64,000 nt of DNA. Origin: Melieria omissa (Eukaryota > Arthropoda > Insecta > Diptera > Ulidiidae). Shown here one piece after another: positions 47,410 to 59,804 of this stretch. The stretch spans positions 107,145,486-107,209,485 of the forward strand of contig OZ020269.1 in NCBI GenBank assembly GCA_963971225.1. Direction: 5' to 3'. The position numbers and the translations under genes are program-made. The notes under the pieces are model-generated. The model was not told where the DNA came from and made no database searches. It saw nothing but the letters and a program-made list of their open reading frames with translations. The first letter of the stretch is position 1. Each line of letters opens with the position of its first letter.

Positions 47410-48780
47410 TTGTTGCTGGTGACTAATGATGAAAATTTGAATATTTCACTAGCATTGAGGTTGCTTAAAACAAAACATTATCGCTTATTGTTGTTGTATT
47501 GTTGTAGTTGCGTTTTACAACTACAATTAAAATGTTGTCAGCAACACTAACAATTAAAACATTTTAATTAGAACAGTGGGCGACGTGCTTTTTGGCGGCA
47601 TTGATATTTGTTTTGTTGTTATTGTTGTGGTTGTTGTGGTTGCTTTGCAACTTAATTTCAACTGCTGGGTGGCGTGTGGCATTAGTCACTACAAAATGGC
47701 GGTGTTTTTCAAAAGAGAACCCATTACGTGAGCAATCATCACAAAACTATATGATATTCAAAATTTGTTTTTTGCGCACAACCGATGAGTGAGTAATGAC
47801 ATTCAAGTTGTTGTAGTTGAAAGAAGAAGAACATGAAGAACAAAAACAATTAAAACGTAGATTTCGAAATTATTTTCCATGATTTTTTTTTTAATTATTG
47901 AAGAATTATTGAATAATTTCTGTATGATTTGATTAAATATATTTAAATTAATTTTATTTTTTAATGCAAAAAGGAGAACAAAAACAACTAAAAAGTAGAT
48001 TTAAAAATTATTTACTATGAAAAATAAACAAAAAAATTCAGAAAAATTAAATTTTTATAGTTTTTTTTAATTTCAATAAATAATAATTTTATTTGAATTT
48101 ATAAATTTATAATAATTCAATTATTCTGACCAATAATAATTAATTTATCATTGTATTTAAATTTAAAAAATTAAAAAAATTAGCTAAATTTTTCATGAAA
48201 TTTCAATTAATTATAAAAATTTTTTATAAAGTTGTAATTAAATTTTTCTATAAGTTACAAGAATTTCTTTTAATCTGACAAAAATATGAAAATTTGTTTA
48301 ATAATTTTTTTAAGCTTTTTATATATCTTAAAGAAATCCGTCTCATCAGGTCTGGGGACAAACATTTTTTTCATGCAATTTTTTTTAATTTTATATGTTG
48401 ACTTAAGAAAGAATGAACTACATAAAGTCTTGTAGTTCATTCTTTAGTCGAGCTTTAGTCTAACAAAAATAACAAATTTTTCATTAAGTTCTAATTAAAT
48501 GTTTTATATTAATTGAAAAAAAAACATTATCTAGTCAAATGGCTTTAATCTGCCAACAAAAATGAATTTTCAAAAATTTTTTATTATATTTTATATTAAC
48601 TGAAAAGGCAAAATGCTACAAGAATTTTAATTATTTTATTTAATTTTGTATTTATTAATTTTATTTAATTTTATTTATTTTATTTATTACTTTATATTAA
48701 CCTAACCTATTATATTAACTGAACAAAACATTAGCTACAAGAATTTGTTGTAGTCTGGCAACACTATCAGCATTTCACAA
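47410..48780. other. A+T-rich sequence with a 15-bp perfect hairpin, no gene
   Basis: 47410-47700 is GTT-rich. 47860-48780 is strongly A+T-rich with AATTTT words. At 48408-48445 AAAGAATGAACTACA and its exact reverse complement are separated by 8 bases; GACT/AGTC pairs extend the stem past a small bulge. Confidence 0.5.
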
Positions 48781-50830
48781 CTATTTTCAAATCACTTTGA
48801 CGCTCTCTGCCTTTTGCACTTTCAACGCTTCATTATTTGGCTTCGACGTGCATTCACCTGAACGCCGAAGCGCCTAAAAGCAAATCTGACTTTTTCACCT
48901 AATTTCGAAAGCGCATTCATTGTTGTTGGCAGAGGGCGCAAACAAATCAATAAATTTAGTGTTGAATGCACAAATGATGGGCTGCCGTCACACGCACACC
49001 TACATACATACATTCACTCAAACACACACACACACAGTGGCTTCTCGTTTGTTTGGGCGCATTGCGCAAGTCGACTTGCAGACTGTCGCCCAGTCGTCGA
49101 AGTACCACTAAAAATTCCACCACTGGCCGCGGCAAAATGCTAATCTGCCGCTTAAAACCGCACAGTAATGACTTCCAAACGAAAAGCGTGCACAAACAAA
49201 AGTGCGTTCGCAGCGCCATCCAAATATTTGCATTGGCGTCTGTGTGCGCGCGTCGATGTTCGGTGCCGCCTGGCGCAGTAATGTATGCGCGCGTACGCAT
49301 GCGCAATGACCATTTCGACACATTTTGCCGCATTCTACCAATAACTCACCGCAATTGAGCGTAATTTACATGCTGGCTGGTCAAAGGCGCGACGCGTTGC
49401 TTTGTTGCCGTTTTGTTGTTGTTGTTGTTGTTGCTGTTGACTGTGGCAAAAACATTGCACCTGACCTACGAGTCGGGCTGACATGGCCAAAGCGCCTCGA
49501 AACGCCAACAAATCGCACAATGCCAATCAATATGAAAATAAATTCGCTGCATGTCTGTGTGTGTGTGTGTCGTATTAGTTGTTTGCTCAAAAATTGAAAG
49601 AGTCCACAACGCACCACACCCACTTTTGTCAACAACGGTACTGTCAATAACAACAAAATGCTGGCAACAATGTTGCTAACAAGCGTGGCGCATCTAATTC
49701 AATTGACAGCAGCTGTCAGCGTCAAATCGAAAATGAAAGAAAGAACGCAAGAAAGAGCAGCCACCAGAAGCAGAAGAAGAAAAAAAAGTAAAAAGGCCCT
49801 CGGCGCAAAAGGGCGTAGCCAGTGTTGGAAAGTGTTTTGACACACTTTTGCAGTGTGAAAAGTTGCAGTTGTAAAATGTTTCGTTATTGTTGATGAGTTT
49901 CGCCGAATTTAGTTGCCACTTGACGGCACAAGAAACACCGCCATTAATGCAGATGAAGATATATGGCCACGTGACATGATGTATGGCAACGGTTCGTCAT
50001 AATCGACTACGAGGGTGCGGAAGACGCGAAAATTGAAAATTGTTGGCATCTTTGTCAGCGGCTGGCAGCTTAATTTTCTTTTTGGACTTGCAAAAAGTTT
50101 GCATATGTTGGGGAAGGAAAATTGCAATTTGTTGCGTACAACAGTTGGGGCGAAAGTTTCGCTGTGAAGACGCGCCAAAGTTGCCACATGGTTGCGTTTT
50201 TATTTCACTTGAAGCGTGGATGGGGAAATTGTTGGCTTTGAAGTTATGTTACATTTCAGCGCTGAAAATGTGTCTGTCCGACAATTCATTTCTGGTTAAG
50301 TTTCCTTATTTCTATGACAGAACGTTTGTGTCAGAGGTTTGAGGTTAGGAACATAAGCATAATTAGGTGAAAAGGCCATGAACTATGTTGACTCTTCATG
50401 ATTGTTTTCAATACTCCGATTTAGGTTTCAATGTCCACAGCAGTGAAGCTATTTTCCTCAATTCGGGCATTGGACATTTTCCAATCATTCTTCCCACTAG
50501 GGACCTGACGACAGTAAGCTCGCAAATTATATTAAAAGCTACTCGCAAGAAGCAGACTGGCCATCACTGGTCCACTCGTTCAACCGTCTGTACAGCTGCA
50601 ACATTGCATTCCGCCACGCAGCCGTTTTGTGCTCCGCAATCTTTCAACTCAACAAATTCTTTCTTAAAAAATGTTTGCTCTCTACGAGTACTTCGAGTTC
50701 TGAGCTCGACTTGTGCGGTCTGTCGATAGTAAAAGTTTGCAACTAGCGCCCCAGTGGTTGGTGTTGGCGCCTTTGACATTTTCTCAAGCTGTGACGACTG
50801 TCGAACGCAGCTGTTGTTTTTATTGGCGCA
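48780..50830. other. G+C-richer unique sequence with microsatellites, no gene recognised
   Basis: CA runs near 48990-49036, a GTT run at 49413-49432 and a GTGTGTGTG run near 49557-49570. Open frames of 60-125 codons are found on both strands over the same ground and show no domains. 50340-50830 has moderate complexity but also nothing recognisable. Confidence 0.4.
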
Positions 50831-52600
50831 TTTTTCTAATTATAGAAAAACATAAAATCTAGAAAAACCCATTTTTAAAACAAATTGTGCGCTATTAAAA
50901 AGCGAACCAAACATGCGGCTCTGAAAAAAATTAGTTTTAAATGTGTTAAAATATGTGTAGAACGTAAAAGCAGTGTTTAAGAATAACTTTAGTTGAATAA
51001 GTAAAAATAGTTGTAAGCATTAAATGTCAAGAAAGGAAAAATGTAAAATAATTTAACAAGCAATAAGAAAATATTTTAGCTAAGAAATGAAGCAAAGTAA
51101 AAAGAAAATATTTGAAAATATCAAATTCAAAACAGAAATAAGAAAAAATAAAGCAACAACAAAACAACAACGGCAATTACATTTTAACTTGAAAAATTAA
51201 AATATAAAAAATATAAAAATTAAAAAAAAAACTAAAACATTATTTTACAAATTAAAAAAAATTAAACAAAAATCCAAAAATAAATAAATAAAAAGCTATA
51301 TAAGCAAAAATAAGAAATGAAAAATTTGTTCGTAAAGAAACTGAAGTATTCTAGTTATAAATAAAAATTTTTACTTAAAAATTAAAATTATTTTAACAAA
51401 CAAAGATTGAATTACAATTAAAAATATATTATTAATAAAAATTAAAAAATATTATTTGCTTATTAAATTAGTTTAAAATAAAAATAAAAAATAACAATTA
51501 CAATAAAAATAAAAATATAAAAAAACAAAGGAAAATGGGAAATATTTGAAACATAACAGAAATAAAATAATAACTTAAACAACAACAATATTTTTTCATT
51601 AATAAGTACAACATTAATGTAAATATAAATTAAAAAAATTCGTAAAGCAAATATAAATAATATAAATATAAATAATAATAAATGAATATAAATAATAATA
51701 AACAAAAACAAAAATAATTTAAAACAAATAAAAATTAGCAATGTAAAAATATATTTTTATGAAACCAAATTACCTAAAAAACTAAAGATACAAATTATTT
51801 TAATAAAATATAAATGAAACAAAATAAAAATAATAATAAAAGTTTTATTTATTGAATTAATTAAGAATAAAAATTCAAAACTAACAAAAAAAAATGAGAA
51901 AAAAACAATAAAAAGAAACAATAAATTAAACAAAAAATATTTAAAAATTAATAAGTAATTAATTCATAATTTAACCCTTTCCGACATGAAAATAAACCCG
52001 TTCTGTATGAATTTTATGGGCTGTAGTCCAATACATTGGACATTGTGACTGAAAGGGTTAAGAATGAATAAAAAAATTTTAACAACGTAAAACAGAAAAA
52101 ATTATATTAATGAAAAATCTAATAAAAATTAAAAATAAAAAATACTTTTTATATAATAAATACTGAAAAAACACTTTTCAACGTTAAATTTTTTTAAGAT
52201 AAATAAAAAACAAAAATAAGAAATAAACAATAGTTGTTAAATAAAAAAAATAAAATTTAACATCAATTTTAAATTATACAAAAAAGTTATTTAATATTTT
52301 AAATATTATATTCTGAATAAAATGTTAAAATTAAAACAAAAACTATTTTTAAATAATGATAATGAAAAAATTTCAATTAAGCAAAAGTGAAAAACAAAAA
52401 AAAATTAAACAAATTATGACTAAAACAAAAAAAAATATCATTTTTTAGATTTAAAATTAAAAAAAAAATAAAAAAACTATCAAAATGAAACATAAACAAA
52501 CAAAGAAATCAAACTGATAAAAAATAGAAGCAAATAGTTTTTGTCAGTTAGTTAAAAAAAAAATAATAAGAAACAAATCTCTTCAAAGTGTTGTTGCACT
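50830..52600. other. Extremely A-rich sequence
   Basis: A-rich on the plus strand (AATAAAAATAAAA words), with no gene. It is interrupted only by the small TTAA-flanked element at 51971-52061, which stands out by its higher G+C. Confidence 0.6.
51971..52061. mobile_element. Very short TTAA-flanked element (piggyBac-type MITE)
   Basis: An 83-bp element between TTAA (51971-51974) and TTAA (52058-52061). It begins CCCTTTCCGACA and ends, read backward, CCCTTTCAGTCA. The interior contains the palindrome GTCCAATACATTGGAC. Its base composition differs sharply from the A-rich DNA on both sides, which supports insertion. Confidence 0.65.
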
Positions 52601-53530
52601 TTGCTTATAGCCGCATTGCCTTAACAAAACCATAACTTGGAATTTCTTTAATTTTTCAATTAAGCCACACTGGCGCCAAGCAGCGCAGCCAACATGCGGC
52701 CGCCCGATCGCTACCTTCGGCATTCACTCGCAACACACACACACACGTTTCACACTTAACACTAAAAGCGCTCAAACTGTGCAAAGTGTAAAGTGCCGAG
52801 ATGAAATAACAATTTGCAGAAAATACTAAAAGAAATTATTGCAAATTTATCACATCATAAATAGTTATGACTGTTCGCCCGTCCGTCTATCTGTGTGCCA
52901 ATTTATTGTTGTTAATTTTTTATTAATAAAAATGTTAACATATGAAATGTGCAACACATGAAATTTTGTGAGCTTAAAAGTGGCACAAAATGGCACAAAA
53001 CAAACGATTTGTTGTTGTTGTGCACTTAGGTGTACAATTTTTTAATTTTTTATTTTGTATGTGTGTTTGTGTTGTTGTTGTTTTTATTGAAAAATGTGCA
53101 AAGGCATTGCGGGCTCATAAAATTTTACAACTATTTGCCATTTTGTTAATCAAAGTTTTTAGGGTTTTACATTACAGATTTATTTACAACAATCCATAGC
53201 CTTAGGTGCATGTCGCTGTGTGTTTGTGTGTGTGTGTGTGATTGTTAAAAGTGCAAAATTTACAATATTTATGCGCGCACACTCGTCGCCAGTCGTAAAC
53301 ATTCATAAATTTTCATAAAATATTTGAAATTCTCTGATTTTCAACAACGTTGACTGGACAAATGTGCATTGGCAACGTGATTTTATTTTTTAATGCGCGA
53401 TTTATGGCCACTTGGTGACGTTTGGTGGAACTGCAACGGTGCGAGACTCAATTGTTAACGGCGAGATTGCGCAACAAAGGAGCAAAGATTTCGATTTTCA
53501 ATTCAAACTTTTCAATTTTATCTGCTGTTA
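52600..53530. other. No gene recognised
   Basis: Mixed sequence with CA and GT runs at 52734-52745 and 53218-53240 and GTT runs near 53010 and 53070. A 69-codon frame at 52990-53199 has no domain. Confidence 0.4.
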
Positions 53531-53559
53531 TCTTGGCGTATTTAGTTTCAAACTTCAGA

Positions 53560-54830
53560 TTGAATCAAGTATAATGTGAATTTTTGGTCAAATAAGCACA
53601 TAACCTTACATTTCTAATCGGATATTTGGAAACTTTTGAACTTTGTTTGGTCTATTCTTGGGATATGGACTCAAATTACTAATATATTGTTTGAAAATTT
53701 CAGATTGATGGTTTTAGAATGTAAATTTTGTGCAGTTGCAGGGAAGAACAGAACATAACCATACTTTTCTTACTTAATTTTTTTTTTTGGGGGAAAGTTT
53801 TGAACTTCATCTGGCCTAATCTTTTATTATATTGACTCAAACTTTTTATATATTGTTTGAAAATTTCAGATCAAATGTCGTAAATGTTGGTTGTTTACAG
53901 TTTTAAGAAAGAATAGTACATAACCCTACTTTTGTAATCAGATTTTTGGAATCTTTGATTCATTCCTAGGGTATGGACTTAAATTACTAATATATAGTTT
54001 GACAATTTCAGATCGATTGTTATAGAATGGCACTTCTGTGCAGTTTTAAGGAAGAAAATCACATAACTACTTTTCTAAACAGATTTTTGTAAACTTTTTA
54101 GCTTTATCTCTGCTCTAATTCCGAATTTTGTATATACTGTATGCAAATCGAGGATCAAATGAAACAGAATGTGAAATTTTTGTAAAGCTAAGGAAGAGAA
54201 GCACATAACCTTACTTTTCTTAAATTTTCTTGCCTATATAACAGAAAACTTTTGAGTTTTAGCTGCTCTTTCATATTGGCATATTGAATCAAATCATCAA
54301 TTTCAATTCGAATGAAGTAGAATGTGAGTTGTGAGCTGATTTAAGGAAGAACACCACATAACCCTACTTCTCTTACATTATTTTTTTTTGAAAGTTTTGA
54401 ACTTTGGTTTAATTTTCATATTGACTCAAATTACTTGTATATTGTTTGAGAATTTCAATTCAAATGTCGTAGAATGTAAGTTGTGGGCAGATTTAAAGAA
54501 GAACAGGTACATAACCCTACTTTTTTCACCACATTTTTGGAAACTTTTTAATTGTATCTCTGCTCCAACCTTGGCATATTGAATCAAATTGTTCATAGTT
54601 GGTTAGAGTCTCATAAAATCTATCGTTTTAAGGTTAAGAAGAGCAACACATAACCTTACTTTTTCAAACTTACCTTTCTTTCCATATTGTGGAAACTTCT
54701 CAACATTAGCTATGCTCGTATTTTGGCATATTGACTAAAATCATTTACATAAACTTTGTTTTCAAACTTCAGATCGAATAAAGTGGAATTTGAATTTCTG
54801 GACAAAACAGCACATAACCTTACTTTTGTA
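53560..54830. repeat. Decayed tandem array, about nine units of about 150 bp
   Basis: CACATAACCCTACTTTTCT, in variants, recurs at about 53597, 53753, 53920, 54060, 54200, 54352, 54509, 54647 and 54810. Each unit continues with a TTTTTGGAAACTTTTGAACTTT block, CATATTGACTCAAATTACT, ATATTGTTTGAAAATTTCAGAT and GTAGAATGTAAATTTTGTG. Spacing ranges from 138 to 167. Confidence 0.85.
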
Positions 54831-54834
54831 ATCA

Positions 54835-55400
54835 TATTTGTCGAAACTTTTTACTCTATGCTTTCATTTTGGCACAGTGACTATATTCTTTTGTACTAAG
54901 TTTGTAAATTTTGATTTACTTTTAAAGGTATTCATCTACTTTCATTCATGTAAATGCACTAACAACGTTTTCCAATTTATTGAATATTTTTTTTTTAATT
55001 TATATCTTCCTAAACTTAAAAAGAAAACTACTTTTAAGTTCCATTTTCGTTCACTTGCATCAAACTAAATCAAACTTCACTTGATGCTCCAAACTAACCA
55101 CTCACACTTTGACCACTTAACCTCACTTTTCATTCACCGAATTTCACTTCCAACACGCACATTGCTAACAACAACTGCTGTATGAGTCATAGGTTTGCAT
55201 TTTAAAAAGGAAAATATATATCATATCTCTTGTTCTTCTTCTCCGCTTATATGCCACTTAAATATTCAAATGAGTTACATTTGGTACAACCAACTTTATG
55301 TATAAAAAACATAATGTACAAAAGTATAAAAGAATCCAAAGAAGACAACAATAACAACAACAACAACAGAAAGGTATCTCAGTACGTTTGTGTCACTTTG
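54835..55400. other. No gene recognised
   Basis: A+T-rich unique-looking sequence after the array, with a CAA run at about 55347-55370. Confidence 0.4.
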
Positions 55401-56600
55401 ACAAAGCGTGTAACAAGGCTGGTAACCTTTTTCGGTGCATTGAGCCGCTTCGCTCCGCGCCGAGTGCGTAAAAGACGCCGAGGGTTTAGCGCGCATCACG
55501 TGTTGTTATCTGGCGGTGGCGACGTTCGGTCGGTCGCACAAAGTTGCTGCTCTCAAATCGAAGCGAGCAAGAGGCGGAAGAGCGCCGCAGGCCAATTGTC
55601 TGCGCAAACAAGCTCGGCCAGCAAACAATGAGCGGCACGAAGCACATCCTTGAATGCTACAATGAACCCGCAGCGGAACGGGAAGCGCGCGCTGCTTCTA
55701 TGTTGCTGCTTCTTGTTCTTTCTGCTTCTTCTTCTCTCTGCTGAAAGGGCTGCAAACCAGATCGGCTCGTTCGGCGTTGATTTGCGCAATTAAACAGCAA
55801 ACAAGGGCGAAGCGGGTTGCCTGTTGTTGTTGTTGTTAGGAAAATGTTGGAAAATTAGGTGTGAATATGACAAAACATGCGCGTAGCAGCAAAGCAGCGA
55901 TTGTAACAGTTGGCACTTTTCAAATTTCAATCAAAGTGCCAACACACGAAATCAAGCAACGCGCTGAGCACTTTGGCAGTCGCAGTTATCGACTGTTTGT
56001 CTGTCGGGCGCTGCATCGCTTATCGCGCACGCGGCCGTCAGCATCAATCACGGGCGGCACATTCCGGTGCAGTCGTGTCGCTAATTGCTCCGTCACCAAG
56101 CGCCCAGCGGCCCAGCGGCCGAAACTCGAAACCACTTCAGCCGCCGCTGATAGTCGTCTCGTCTCGTCGACGTACCAAAGTTCAAGTGGACCGTTTTGCG
56201 CAAAACATTGTCACAGGTTGAGTTGTTTTCGTTTGTGCCAAAACCAAAATCAAAGAATTACAAAAAACAACACAAAAATGCACAATGAGAAACTGAACGA
56301 AACGCGTTGTTGGCATTATTCGAATTCGAATTTTGCGCGACTGATCAATTTTAATTTATAACTTTGTTGATTGGGCAAGTTTAGTTGTGTTGACGATAGA
56401 CGGACAACAGACTCGGCTTATCTTATCGCGCGTGCCAGAAAGAGAGCGCAACATCTGCGAAAAGTGCGAAAGCCAGTTGCCAGTTCAAAGATAAACGTAA
56501 AATATAAATTAAATCAAATCGAAGGCAAACAAAAGAAAATTCCCAAAAAAATCAAACACTAAAAATTGCGTCTTGCCTGTGATTTGTGTAAACAGCGGCA
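55400..56600 (+). other. G+C-richer island, possible promoter-proximal or UTR sequence
   Basis: A 1.2-kb island of higher G+C. Open frames of 103-166 codons overlap in two plus-strand frames (55861-56361, 55910-56221) without a recognisable domain. 56440-56570 has the AAAGTGCGAAAG and AATCAAATCG style of fly 5' UTRs, and GTCACAGGTTGAGT near 56210 could be a weak splice donor. None of this is decisive. Confidence 0.2.
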
Positions 56601-56981
56601 TTATCTAACTAACTATGGGGGATAGGGGAGAGGGGGACGGCCACACTCGATTACATTCCTGGCAGTTTTCGAAAGTCATACACATACGCAATGCTGAAGA
56701 AAAACAAAGATTGGTCTAGAAAAATTGTCGCGTAAGGCATCAATCATAAACAATACGAATTGTTTTGTTATCTGTAAAAAAAAAATGGGGTAGAAATTAG
56801 AAATAGTTGGATCGATAGATAGGCGATTGTCTTTTTATAATGGATTTATTACTTATTATTTTCTGTGAGAACTGTTTGCAAAATGACTTTTAAAATTTTG
56901 GACACTTTTTATTGATGATTAGGTGGAAAAATTCAACAATATTTACAATTAAACTGAGTTGCTAGGGACTCTGTGGATTCT

Positions 56982-57516
56982 TTAACCCTTTCGGTTATTC
57001 TTATGTTATAAGCCATATGGCATAGTCTCTTTTCAGTGCCTGTTTTAGGTCAAAAACTTGTGGATACTATATTTTTCAATTTTTGTATTTTTCTCTGAAG
57101 ATTTTTATACCAAATCATGAAAAAACTATTTTGATTAGTGTACCAAGTAACTTGTAAGGGTTCAGAAAGTGCGCAGTCCTATCGAGCTGCGTATTTTACA
57201 AAAAGAGGTCACTTCGTACTTTTATTTATTTTATTACAAAAATCAATTTATTTTATAGGTTTATGTAAGTAATCTAGTAGGTATTTATTGATTTAGTAAG
57301 TGTAAAAAAAGTTAGGTCCTAAATATAGTTCACTAAGGCTGTACGATATTTTTTATTTTTTACTATGCCATATTTCATGATGCCCAAAAACCACTTTTTC
57401 GAACAATATTTTAAAAAATTACTTTTGATTATTCATTATGTAGGCTTAAACAGTAATAAAATGGAAAATAATGACTTTTAAAGTTAAAAACAAAAAAGAA
57501 GTACCGAAAGGGTTAA
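56982..57516. mobile_element. TTAA-flanked MITE (piggyBac type), second family
   Basis: A 527-bp element between perfect TTAA copies (56982-56985 and 57513-57516). Its left end CCCTTTCGGTTATTCTT matches the inverted right end CCCTTTCGGTACTTCTT. The interior does not align with the copies at 8352 and 10370, so it shares ends but not body with them. No coding capacity. Confidence 0.8.
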
Positions 57517-57519
57517 GTG

Positions 57520-59800
57520 GACGCTTTGATTTGCTGGTTTCATCTAATCTCGTTTGGATATAAAACAATTTTATGAAAAACTATTTTATTGAAGCTTTGG
57601 TGCCTAAACACTGCAATAACGACACAAAAAAGATACTTGAACTATGGTTAAGGATCCTGAGACCCTTAAATGGCTAACCTAATGACCTAATACCTAATCT
57701 TATATGAACAAAAATTTTCATATCGTTAGGGACACTACAGACACCATAAGTGATTGTTTCCATCCATTCCATCTAACCTACTTTAGACAAAAATTTTTAA
57801 ACTCTTTTGTTTCAACCCAATCTCTCGCTTTGCTACCCAATCTCTGGTATAATGATTTTTTTAAGACTTGAACTAAGTACTGCTTAGGACCCTTAGAGGT
57901 CTATAAGTGGCCGCTTTGGCCTGACAGTTTCTAAGTAACTTACTTAATTGGCCATAATAATTCGTTTCCGGGTTACAGTCTGCCGCAAAAGCTCTCTTTC
58001 TAGGCGTCTTCTCCAGTTGGTCCATGAGAAGATAGAGCGTCCTCAACTTGGTCCTTTCACAAGAGACACGGTCTTCACAGTCTCTTCGTCCTCGACCGCC
58101 AACAACCACACAGCAACAACGAACAGCTTTTTCACCGGAGCCTCATCATCCATACGGGAGTCAGGACCCAGCCAGCGTAGTTGCTGAATATTGATTCGAT
58201 GTGCTATGTCCATGTCTCATACAATTCGTTGTCTGTTCACTTCATCAAAAATAAACACTTTAACTGTTCACTTCATCAAAAACAAACACAACAAGTATCA
58301 GAAGGGATCGCTAAGACCTGCCAGCTCTATCTAATATAATTTAAATACTAATTGGAAAACCATCTCTTAGACTCGTAGAGATCCATATATGTCCGCTTAG
58401 GTCTGCCAGTTCTACCAAATCTAAGTAAATACTTATTTGTTGATTACAAAGGACCCTACAGGTTCTATTAGAAATTGCTTTAATCTGCCAATTAGACCTT
58501 CAACTTTTTAACTAGTTTAAAGTAGTTGTCGCTATGGGTAGGTCAGGTTAGGTTGAAGTTTCAGTGTTCTCTTAAGAAGTTTGAAAGCTTCAGAATCAGT
58601 GTAAAGTTTTAGGCCCCATCTAATCAAATATACAGTTAAGTCACATATGCCTCACAAGTTCCAACTCTAAGTCGGTTAATGGGTTGTGGACTTAGTTTTT
58701 AATGAAGCATTGCGTTGGTTCTGAAAGGATACAAAGACAGGGAGACAGATGTGAACGTGTATGACCTTCCGAGGATTTTTCGTCCTAATATGCCAATACA
58801 ATTTGGCTCTATTTATTATGTTCACTTGACAACAAGTAATATATATATTTTTACATAATATTCTTCGCTTGCCAATCATACAATATGCGATTCATGGGCT
58901 TGAAAGTTTTTATGGCTAAAAGTTAGCTGATTGAAATACTTAAAAATTATTTATTGCCGCTCCACATATTTTTTTATTATTATTTGTACGTGAGAGATAA
59001 AAACACTTGATTTGCCACTGTGAAGCAGATTGCTGTCAGAGCTCGACAAATCAATCAATAACAAACTGATTCTGGGCCCTTAGAAGTTTCGCTAAAGTGT
59101 CAACAGTCAAAGTCTTTAATCTAATTTCCAGTTAACAACCAACTTCCATTCGAAACACTTTAGCGAACAAATTCGCAACATATTTGGACCCTGACCGCTC
59201 CCAACTATGGAAAAGTCACGCCCCCTTCTGTGCCCCCACTTTGCGCCAATTCACAGCTCAAACAAAAGTAAATGTGTACGGGAAATGAAATCGCAAATTG
59301 CCAAATAAACAAAAAAAACACAACGTGTGTGCGATCCTCGCGTCAAGATTACGCGAAATTCTTTAATAAAGAAAATTCAAAGAATTTCATCAAAAGCGAT
59401 TAGATTAAATAATTAAATTTCGAGTGCAAAATGCTTGATTTCAGATGCCCAACGACTGTCGAACGGCAAAACAATAAATCATTTCATGAAGGTGAATACT
59501 ATATATATTTTTTTTCTATCGAAGGTGGATGATGTGTGTGTACTAAATGTGTGTGTGTATTTGTTGGCATGCAAAAAAATCAGTAGCGTGTAAACAATGA
59601 ACGCTAAAACGGCTCAACGATAACTCTTTGAACAGAATGTCGTAGCTGTGGCTGTAGCTGTGAGTGTGGTAGCACCTGTCAACAGTTTTAAATGTAAGAA
59701 TTTCTATGCGCGACATGTGTAGCTGAAAATTTATTTAATTTAAACTTTCTAAAACATTTATTTTTGAAACATGAACCATACGAAAAAAGAAAAACTTATT
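57520..59800. other. No gene recognised
   Basis: Unique-looking DNA. 57640-58640 has loose, poorly conserved similarities (GGACCCTTAGAGG, ATCTAATCTAA, TGGCCGCTTTGGCCTGNCAGTT) suggesting an old repeat, too diverged for me to set units. 58950-59700 has no structure that I can identify apart from GT runs near 59545. Confidence 0.4.
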
Positions 59801-59804
59801 AGAA

